Source of the DNA: Psychrobacter aquimaris
Lineage (GTDB): Bacteria; Pseudomonadota; Gammaproteobacteria; Pseudomonadales; Moraxellaceae
Assembly (NCBI RefSeq): GCF_016107525.1
Contig: NZ_JABASR010000013.1
Span: 1-64,000 of the forward strand
Length of the DNA stretch: 64,000 nucleotides
Direction: 5' to 3'
In this document: piece after piece, positions 57,742 through 64,000 of the stretch
Layout of the letters: each line of letters begins with the position of its first letter
How positions within the stretch are numbered: position 1 is the stretch's first letter
Program-made: the position numbers and the translations under genes
Notes under the pieces: generated by a model
The model's input: the letters and a program-made list of their open reading frames with translations, nothing else
Databases searched by the model: none
What the model was told of the DNA's origin: nothing

Positions 57742-57846
57742 ATATAGCGTAAAGTTAACAGCGCCGCAAGGAACCGTCAGCATTTTGTGCAGCCGACAGG
57801 GTTTTATAGTTATCAAAATAAATATGGCAAGGTAGTTTATTGCCCC

Positions 57847-58923
57847 CTATTTACGCTTAGGCAACTTACTATCCATCAATAAGCTTTGTAGTTCAATATC
57901 ATGACGAAAGCGATAAAGCTTGGCAGGGCGACCACGTTGGGCGCTACTACTTTGCCCTGTCTCCGTCACAAGTTTTTGTGAGTCTAGCAAACGACGGAAA
58001 TTTTGCTTGTGCAAGCGCACTCCTGAGAGCGCTTCTACGCTTTGTTGTAATTGTGACAAGGTAAACACATCTGGCATCAAGCCAAAAATAAGTGGTCGAT
58101 ATTCAATTTTAGCACGCAGCCGTGACATAGCAGTCGCAATCACTCGGCGATGATCATAATACATCGGCACACCGATGAGCTGTGACCAGTTTTCAGGTAG
58201 CTTGTTTTGATAGCTCGATTGATGAGCGCTTTGATGATTCATCGAATAGCTGGGTGGATAGTTCGGTGCTTCTGGTATCAGTCCCGCTTCATACAGCATC
58301 TCATAGCGCAGTAACACATGCTCAGCGACCCACTCTCTATTTTCATAATGCTCATATGCTGTGTATTCATTATTCGCATTTTTACCTGTGGGCATATCAC
58401 CCACTAAGAGCGCTTCACTTACACCCCAACATAAACCAATACGCTGACAGCGACGCTGCTGAATGCCTGAATCCTTAGCGCTATCTGCCCAGCTTAATAA
58501 TGCCGGTACAATATGATTCATAATGATGCTAGGTATACCATCCAAATGATTTTCCCAAGGAAAGTAATCATACCAATCGCGCCATAATGCTTGGCTTTGC
58601 AGCTGCTGCGTTTGTATCTCTTGTACCAGTCCCAAATAGCTCACATAGACCAATGCGTGACCATCAACGTTGCGCCGATTGGTATCGACAAAGGTATAGA
58701 GTTGCTCCAAATAACCAAGTGGTTGCTGTGTTTGCTCCTCAACCCATTGGCGCACGCCAGCTTGCAGTGAGCGATGCAATGGCATTAATGGACCATTGGG
58801 TAACAGCTTACCTTGATCAACAGTTAAGACCCGAGCGGTATGCTCAGTAATGGCGACTAGCACGGCGACAACTTCTGTAGTGCCACTACCTTGCTGATGC
58901 GCATGTGAATAAGACAACGTCAT
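57847..58923 (-). CDS. nrtR: NrtR-type Nudix-related regulator of NAD synthesis
   Basis: The product is 358 aa from the ATG at 58923 (open to 58968). The N-terminal Nudix-like domain has EVVAVLVAITEHTARVLTV and the NrtR landmark YLEQLYTFVDTNRRN. Its Nudix box is degenerate: G...H instead of G...E and RQWVEEQTQ instead of REUXEEXG, so hydrolase activity is unlikely. After a long insert (about 140-285) comes the NrtR winged-helix domain: YRPLIFGLMPDVFTLSQLQQ then NFRRLLDSQKLV and RGRPAKLYRF. NrtR represses NAD genes and responds to ADP-ribose. Position between nadC and nadAB supports the call. Confidence 0.85.
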   Translation of the reverse strand: MTLSYSHAHQQGSGTTEVVAVLVAITEHTARVLTVDQGKLLPNGPLMPLHRSLQAGVRQWVEEQTQQPLGYLEQLYTFVDTNRRNVDGHALVYVSYLGLVQEIQTQQLQSQALWRDWYDYFPWENHLDGIPSIIMNHIVPALLSWADSAKDSGIQQRRCQRIGLCWGVSEALLVGDMPTGKNANNEYTAYEHYENREWVAEHVLLRYEMLYEAGLIPEAPNYPPSYSMNHQSAHQSSYQNKLPENWSQLIGVPMYYDHRRVIATAMSRLRAKIEYRPLIFGLMPDVFTLSQLQQSVEALSGVRLHKQNFRRLLDSQKLVTETGQSSSAQRGRPAKLYRFRHDIELQSLLMDSKLPKRK

Positions 58924-59248
58924 GACTTTAATGATTATCCTTGGTACTGAAGAACATAATAATACCATTCACAAAAATTAGAGTAGCAAGAAAAAAGAGT
59001 GCAAGTACTACGCATTGTAGGCTAAGCGATTTTGACACAGCTAATCGTATTTTTGGCGTTTGGTATAAGAACGCTATCACAGTTGAGCTCTATAGCAATG
59101 CCCAGTATAGCTTGAATCTAAAACTATCATAGTCTGCCGATGTAAATATAGGAAACTGAAAAAATAAATGCGAAAGATCATGAAGAGAATCATGAGGAAA
59201 ATTCTGTACAAATAAATATCATTTTGCAATCAAGTGATAAAAAAACGC
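58924..59248. other. Divergent region between nrtR and nadA
   Basis: About 325 bp. Apart from the nadA promoter/operator at its right end no structure is seen; no second copy of the palindrome lies near the nrtR start. A short open frame at 58941-59132 looks spurious. Confidence 0.45.
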
Positions 59249-59276
59249 TTGTATTTATGCTCAAAATGAGCATAAT
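59249..59276 (+). promoter_or_regulatory. Putative nadA promoter overlapped by a perfect palindrome (NrtR-type operator)
   Basis: A perfect 9-3-9 inverted repeat TTATGCTCA-AAA-TGAGCATAA occupies 59255-59275. TTGTAT at 59249-59254 and CATAAT at 59271-59276, 16 bp apart, could be -35 and -10, so the palindrome fills the spacer and -10 region. That is the expected layout of a repressor site. The start codon is about 85 bp downstream. Confidence 0.62.
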
Positions 59277-59361
59277 TAATACATCTGATTAGCCAGCGGT
59301 ATTCATTGACTTATTTTTAGCGGCATATTGCTTGTCGTTACTACCTAAAAGGTTTGCAGCT

Positions 59362-60501
59362 ATGAAAACTTATCCTTACGACGCACCCATCATGAGTAAT
59401 GACAATCGCATTGCAACACAAATGAATATTGAATATGCCAAAGCTAAAATCCCTGCAGACCTGCCACAGACTGAACGTCTCATGGTCGAGGAAAACATCA
59501 AACAGCTATTGAAAGCGCATAATGCGGTATTGGTCGCTCATTATTACGTCGATCCCTTTATTCAGGATTTGGCATTAGCAACGGGCGGTTGCGTGGGTGA
59601 TTCGCTTGAGATGGCACGCTTTGGGCAAGCGCACAGTGCCCAGACCTTAGTAGTCGCTGGTGTCCGCTTTATGGGCGAGTCAGCAAAAATTTTAAGTATG
59701 GAAAAAACGGTACTTATGCCAGACCTAGAAGCTGAGTGTTCGCTTGATTTGGGCTGCCCTGCTGACGAATTCTCTGCATTTTGTGATGCCCATCCTGAGC
59801 GTACGGTCGTTGTTTACGCCAATACCAGTGCCGCCGTCAAAGCCCGTGCTGACTGGGTGGTGACTTCATCTGTTGGCATCGATATCATTCGCCATTTGCA
59901 TGCTAATGGTGAAAAAATTATTTGGGGTCCTGACCGCCATTTGGGTAAATATATTGCTAAAGAGACTGGCGCAGATATGCTGCTTTGGCAAGGCTCGTGC
60001 CTTGTACATAACGAGTTTAAAGCGACCGAGCTGGTGCAATTAAAAGAGGATCATCCAGACGCCAAAGTTTTGGTGCATCCAGAATCCCCCGACAGCGTAG
60101 TAGCGCTCGCCGATGTGGTCGGCTCGACCAGTAAGCTGTTGCAATCTACCTATGAGATGGATGCCGATACCTTTATCGTAGCGACCGATTTGGGTATCTT
60201 GCACGAAATGCAAAAGCGCTCGCCAAATAAGCGTTTCTTAGCTGCGCCGACGGCTGGTGAAAGTGCCAGTTGTAAGAGTTGCGCGTTTTGCCCATGGATG
60301 GCAATGAATGGTCTAAAAGGTATTGAACAGTGCTTGATGCAGCGCAGCGGCGAAGTATTAATGACGCCTGAGCTGGCAATCGCAGCTAAAAAGCCCTTGC
60401 AACGTATGCTTGATTTTGCCGAATCACAAAAACAACGCGTGACAGCGAGCGGCGATATTGTCAAAGACCGCGAGTTGTTTGCCAATGTCGGGGCTGCCTA
60501 A
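59362..60501 (+). CDS. nadA: Quinolinate synthase NadA
   Basis: The product is 379 aa from the ATG at 59362 (AAGG 9 bp before); the frame is open to a TTG at 59332. Landmarks are [44 protein letters not shown], the Asp/Cys loop [14 protein letters not shown] and the Fe-S region with [18 protein letters not shown]. NadA condenses iminoaspartate with dihydroxyacetone phosphate to quinolinate using a 4Fe-4S cluster. nadB starts 1 bp past its stop, so the two are coupled. Confidence 0.96.
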   Translation: MKTYPYDAPIMSNDNRIATQMNIEYAKAKIPADLPQTERLMVEENIKQLLKAHNAVLVAHYYVDPFIQDLALATGGCVGDSLEMARFGQAHSAQTLVVAGVRFMGESAKILSMEKTVLMPDLEAECSLDLGCPADEFSAFCDAHPERTVVVYANTSAAVKARADWVVTSSVGIDIIRHLHANGEKIIWGPDRHLGKYIAKETGADMLLWQGSCLVHNEFKATELVQLKEDHPDAKVLVHPESPDSVVALADVVGSTSKLLQSTYEMDADTFIVATDLGILHEMQKRSPNKRFLAAPTAGESASCKSCAFCPWMAMNGLKGIEQCLMQRSGEVLMTPELAIAAKKPLQRMLDFAESQKQRVTASGDIVKDRELFANVGAA

Positions 60502-60502
60502 C

Positions 60503-62371
60503 ATGAGCGCCGCACTTACCGCGAAGCCATTAAGTGCCCCTAGCTCTGATGATATTGTACAAACTGACGTACTTATCATTGGCGCTGGACTAGCCGGCTT
60601 AAGCACGGCTCTAGCGTTACCAATATCGCTGAATATTACCGTATTGAGCAAAGCCGCCTTGGAGATTTGCTCCAGTCATTATGCCCAAGGTGGCATCGCG
60701 GCAAGCTTGGATAAAGAGGACTCTGTCGCTGATCATATCGCCGATACCCTAATTGCTGGCGCAGGGTTATGCGAAGCTGACAATACCAGTCGCATTTTAA
60801 GTGCAGGGCAACAGGCCGTCCAATGGTTGTGTGAGCAAGGCGTGCCTTTTACCCAAATACCGCAAAAAGATAATGCAAAACCTTTCACCAAACTACAGAC
60901 CGAACTACAAACTGCTGACTTACATTTAACCAAAGAAGGCGGGCATGGTTGCAGGCGAGTCGCGCATGCGGATGATGCGACTGGTCGACACATTATGGAA
61001 GCCTTGACGATAAAGGCGCAAGCCGCTGCCCATATCACTATTTTGCCTGATCATGAAGCGCTGAGCCTTTTAACAAACAGTGATAACCAGTGCCAAGGGG
61101 CGCAAGTTTTTGACCATAGCAATCAACGACAACTGACTTTTTATAGTCACGCCGTCGTCTTAGCCAGTGGCGGTTTAGGACAACTATTTAAGCGAGCCAG
61201 TGCACCAAATGTCTGTGTCGGCGATGGTGTGATGATGGCATGGCAAGCAGGCTGCCGCTTAGCAAATTTAGAATTTATCCAATTTCATCCGACGGGCTTA
61301 GCAGTAGCAGACAGTAGTTTTTTGATATCTGAAGCACTACGCGGTGAAGGTGGACGACTGACCTGTCCGCAAACTGGTACGCGCTTTATGTTGGACATTG
61401 ATGAGCGGGCAGAATTGGCACCGCGCGATATCGTCGCGCGCGCCATCGCTGAGCAGATCAGTAATAATGGACTTGGCTACGTACATTTAGATGTCCGTCA
61501 TTTGCCAGACCAATTTTTACGAGAGCACTTCCCGCAGATTTATCAAACGTTATTAAATCTCGGCATCGATATCACCTCTGATCCTATTCCAGTCGCCCCT
61601 ACCGCTCATTACAGTTGTGGCGGCGTGGTAACGTGTGCCAATGGTTTGACCGATGTGATAGGTTTATATGCCGCAGGTGAAGTCGCCTATACTGGCCTGC
61701 ATGGTGCGAATCGCTTAGCGAGTAATTCACTTTTAGAATGCGTGGTGGTTGGGCGCAATATCGCCGCTGACTTACCACGATATTTAAAAGCATTAGAAAA
61801 TCTAGATCCGGTTGCCAGTCATGAGCACTCGAATTTATCAGCAACTACCATTTGGACAGCACCAACGCTTAAAGATATTCAAACTATTAAGCTGCCTTCT
61901 TCTCCTATCATTCTATTTAATTCATTGCATTGTGATGATGATATTGTTACCAACGATCATGCTGGCAAAATAGTCACAGAATTGAAAGTTTTAATGACCT
62001 CCTATATGGGTATCACTCGAAATGCCGAATCATTAGAGCAAATATTAATACAGGTACAGCAATGGCAACAGTGGCTTGAAAAAACCAAGTTAAATCAGTC
62101 AAATATGAGTACTCTAGTTGACACTATCACTGCTGATGAGCTGACACTATTTCAATTAGCACGACAATTACAATTAGCCACATTGGTTATTCAGTCGGCT
62201 TATCAGCGTTATGAGAGTCGCGGTGGTCACTATCGTCAAGACTATCCGCATTTGGCATCCACACCTCGAACCAGTGTGATTGAGTCACCACTCAATTTAT
62301 CTTATAAGCAATGCATCTACTTTGATAAGTCGATAAAAAACCCTCAAAATAGTTACCACTCAATAGATTAA
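60503..62371 (+). CDS. nadB: L-aspartate oxidase NadB
   Basis: The product is 622 aa, longer than the usual 530-540. FAD binding is seen in DVLIIGAGLAGLSTALAL, then SSHYAQGGIAASL, GGHGCRRVAHADDATGRHI and TAHYSCGGVVTCANGLTDV...GLHGANRLASNSLLECVV. The C-terminal domain ends with YESRGGHYRQDYP. It oxidises aspartate to iminoaspartate for NadA. Extra length lies in the 490-560 region (SSPIILFNSLHCDDDIVTNDH) and the tail. The ATG at 60503 follows the nadA stop directly; a TTG at 60458 is open but overlaps nadA. Confidence 0.96.
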   Translation: MSAALTAKPLSAPSSDDIVQTDVLIIGAGLAGLSTALALPISLNITVLSKAALEICSSHYAQGGIAASLDKEDSVADHIADTLIAGAGLCEADNTSRILSAGQQAVQWLCEQGVPFTQIPQKDNAKPFTKLQTELQTADLHLTKEGGHGCRRVAHADDATGRHIMEALTIKAQAAAHITILPDHEALSLLTNSDNQCQGAQVFDHSNQRQLTFYSHAVVLASGGLGQLFKRASAPNVCVGDGVMMAWQAGCRLANLEFIQFHPTGLAVADSSFLISEALRGEGGRLTCPQTGTRFMLDIDERAELAPRDIVARAIAEQISNNGLGYVHLDVRHLPDQFLREHFPQIYQTLLNLGIDITSDPIPVAPTAHYSCGGVVTCANGLTDVIGLYAAGEVAYTGLHGANRLASNSLLECVVVGRNIAADLPRYLKALENLDPVASHEHSNLSATTIWTAPTLKDIQTIKLPSSPIILFNSLHCDDDIVTNDHAGKIVTELKVLMTSYMGITRNAESLEQILIQVQQWQQWLEKTKLNQSNMSTLVDTITADELTLFQLARQLQLATLVIQSAYQRYESRGGHYRQDYPHLASTPRTSVIESPLNLSYKQCIYFDKSIKNPQNSYHSID

Positions 62372-62554
62372 AGTGCTGTGAGACTGATCACTCAGAGTCA
62401 AGTGTTGTCAGACACCCACTAGTTTGGCTTGTCTTGCTTGCAAGCTGTAAGGGCGTCATGATTTTTACCCCTATATTTTCAGTATTGTTTCGGTGATATG
62501 CTACAATCTGCAGCTTCTTAAAAATGCCTTTGAAAACGCTGCGAGCCAACCACC

Positions 62555-63466
62555 ATGCAAAGCCTAGTTACCCTTGTTTTGGTATTAATGCCAATGTTTA
62601 TTGGCTTTGCCATTCCTTCTCACCCAACCATGACAAAGCTTGCGGATAAAGGCTTATCTTATCTGGTATTTATCATCTTAGCGCTGATTGGTATTGAGCT
62701 TTCACAAGTTGAAGGGCTTGGCAGTCAGATAGGCGAAATTGCTCTTTATGTGACCATATTATCGATATTGACGATTGGTACTGGGTTATTTGCATTGATG
62801 TTGTTTGACCGACTGCGCCCATGGCATGCCAAAAAACCCAGCGTAAAATCTAAAGAACATCGCGTGAGTATCCGTGGTAGCCTCGCTCAAGTCATTTGTG
62901 TGGTCATTGGTATGGTGATTGGTTATTTCCTACCAGACAATTATATGCCGCCTGAAAATACGATGACGGTGATGTTAATGATATTAATTTTGCTGGTCGG
63001 CATTGGCTTAAAAGGCTCGGGTATTACCCTAAAAGAAGTCTTACTCAATAAGCGCGGCGTTGAGATGAGCGTTATCTTTACACTATCTGTATTGGTTGGC
63101 GGCTTAATATTTGCGGTGATGTTCAGTGAAGTATCGTGGACAAAAGGCTTGGCACTGGCGTCAGGGTTTGGTTGGTACTCGCTATCAGCAATCGTCATGA
63201 CCGATGCTTATGGCGCGGTTTGGGGCAGTGTAGCCCTATTTAATGACTTGGTACGTGAGTTTTTTGCGTTGATATTTATCCCCGTGTTTATGCGTAAATA
63301 CCCATCAGCAGCAGTTGGACTGGGCGGTGCGACCAGCTTAGACTTTACCTTACCTATTATTCAACAATCTGGCGGTCTCAAAGTCGTGCCGCTAGCGATT
63401 AGCTTTGGCTTTATTATTAATATCGTCTCACCAGTGCTGATGGTGGTGTTTTCGGCGTTGGGGTGA
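62555..63466 (+). CDS. LysO-family lysine exporter (YbjE-like)
   Basis: The product is 303 aa with eight or nine transmembrane helices and one basic loop (KKPSVKSKEHRVSIRG, about 92-107). The family landmarks are PTMTKLADKGLSYLVFIILALIGIELSQ, ILLVGIGLKGSGITLKEV and GFGWYSLSAIVMTDAYGAVWGSVALFNDLVREFFALIFIP, as in LysO (DUF340), which exports L-lysine in E. coli. No clear ribosome site precedes the ATG. It stands alone after nadB with a 183-bp gap. Confidence 0.88.
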   Translation: MQSLVTLVLVLMPMFIGFAIPSHPTMTKLADKGLSYLVFIILALIGIELSQVEGLGSQIGEIALYVTILSILTIGTGLFALMLFDRLRPWHAKKPSVKSKEHRVSIRGSLAQVICVVIGMVIGYFLPDNYMPPENTMTVMLMILILLVGIGLKGSGITLKEVLLNKRGVEMSVIFTLSVLVGGLIFAVMFSEVSWTKGLALASGFGWYSLSAIVMTDAYGAVWGSVALFNDLVREFFALIFIPVFMRKYPSAAVGLGGATSLDFTLPIIQQSGGLKVVPLAISFGFIINIVSPVLMVVFSALG

Positions 63467-63606
63467 TAATTTGCATGAGTGAACCATAATAAGAGAGTGG
63501 TATTTTTTTCTATATAAATGACCAATGCTATAAATGTTAGATTAATATTTACTATCTCTTATATAGATATATTCAACGATAAACTGGTTAAATAACGAGA
63601 TTATTA

Positions 63607-64000
63607 TTAAGCCATCTCTAGCTCTTTATCCACCTGACAAGCACTATCATGCCAGCGCACAAAAGCATCAATACTGGCTTGTACTATGCTGTCACTGACA
63701 AAATCTCTACCAGAAAAAGTCTCAACATAACGACAGGCGCGATAATTTTTAGCATACTTATCATAGTAGATAATCCACTGCTTCCGCGCCTCCAAATCTT
63801 TGCGGTGTTGTGCATCTGTATCGTCAGAAATATTATCCTCAGCAAACCAAAAATTCTTAGCAGGGATATCTTTAGCCAACTTATTACTCTCAACCTCACT
63901 CATGCGCCATGGCTTGGCAGTGAGCCGCGCACGAAAACACTGTTGCACCTGACACAGACGCACATAATTAGCATCGGCATGGAAATACTCAAACCAATCA
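63607..64000 (-). CDS. Conserved protein of unknown function, 5' end outside the window
   Basis: The minus-strand frame is open through the window edge. Reading upstream of the GTG at 63963 gives DWFEYFHADANYVRLCQVQQ in frame, so the visible 131 codons are the C-terminal part. YVRLCQVQQCFRARLTAKPWRM is followed by an Asp/Glu/Lys-rich helical part (RKDLEARKQWIIYYDKYAKNYRAC) and the end QVDKELEMA. I associate the QQCFRARL-KPWR pattern with a conserved bacterial family of unknown function, from memory only. No domain function can be given. Confidence 0.65.
   Translation of the reverse strand, partial: DWFEYFHADANYVRLCQVQQCFRARLTAKPWRMSEVESNKLAKDIPAKNFWFAEDNISDDTDAQHRKDLEARKQWIIYYDKYAKNYRACRYVETFSGRDFVSDSIVQASIDAFVRWHDSACQVDKELEMA

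Overview
The window looks like a chromosomal segment of a Psychrobacter-type gammaproteobacterium (Moraxellaceae). The grounds are moderate GC content, AT-rich spacers, the gene block ndk-rlmN-pilF-rodZ-ispG-hisS-yfgM-bamB-der, hisZ next to purA, and small secreted proteins of a Moraxellaceae flavour. The genus is inferred from gene content and style; no search was run. Most of the window is core housekeeping DNA, and the accessory part is one 18 kb capsule locus.

Layout. Bases 1-3.4 kb hold tRNA-Asp, a Tsx-like nucleoside channel, a PLP enzyme of the D-cysteine desulfhydrase family and a lone molybdate permease (modB). Bases 3.8-7.1 kb hold envelope genes on the minus strand: an MltB-type transglycosylase, an NlpD-like LysM/LytM lipoprotein and surE. 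Bases 7.7-10.0 kb hold a small secreted protein and a D,D-carboxypeptidase. Bases 10.3-23.4 kb, all minus strand, hold a hybrid histidine kinase and then the der-to-ndk block. Bases 23.8-31.4 kb hold an LprI-like protein, purA, hisZ, a DUF2237 protein, corA followed by the wreck of a di-haem oxidoreductase gene, psiE and folD.

Bases 31.8-49.7 kb form a Wzx/Wzy capsule locus transcribed leftwards: wza, wzb, wzc, a WbpM/PglF-type dehydratase, wzx, several glycosyltransferases, a QueC-like PP-loop protein, a pyruvyl-transferase-like protein, an EpsG-like polymerase, a PglC/WeeH-type initiating transferase and a PglE/WeeJ-type aminotransferase. The dehydratase, aminotransferase and initiating transferase suggest a bacillosamine-type 4-amino first sugar, but the usual acetyltransferase is missing. 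The PP-loop protein is the least explained member.

Bases 50.3-56.6 kb hold rluB, three divergent paralogues of unknown function (the middle one with an EF-hand loop), a LysE/ArgO exporter, a secreted acetamidase/formamidase and a MarC protein. Bases 56.8-62.4 kb form an NAD synthesis region (nadC, an NrtR-type regulator, nadA, nadB). A near-identical palindrome lies on the nadA promoter and just upstream of nadC, so the regulator and its sites can be read together. The window ends with a LysO-like exporter and the 3' part of an unknown gene.

A non-coding miniature transposable element (about 166-198 bp, IS5-like YTAR target duplication) occurs as three full copies, one truncated copy and one solo end, all between genes. 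One full copy ends exactly at the rlmN stop codon.
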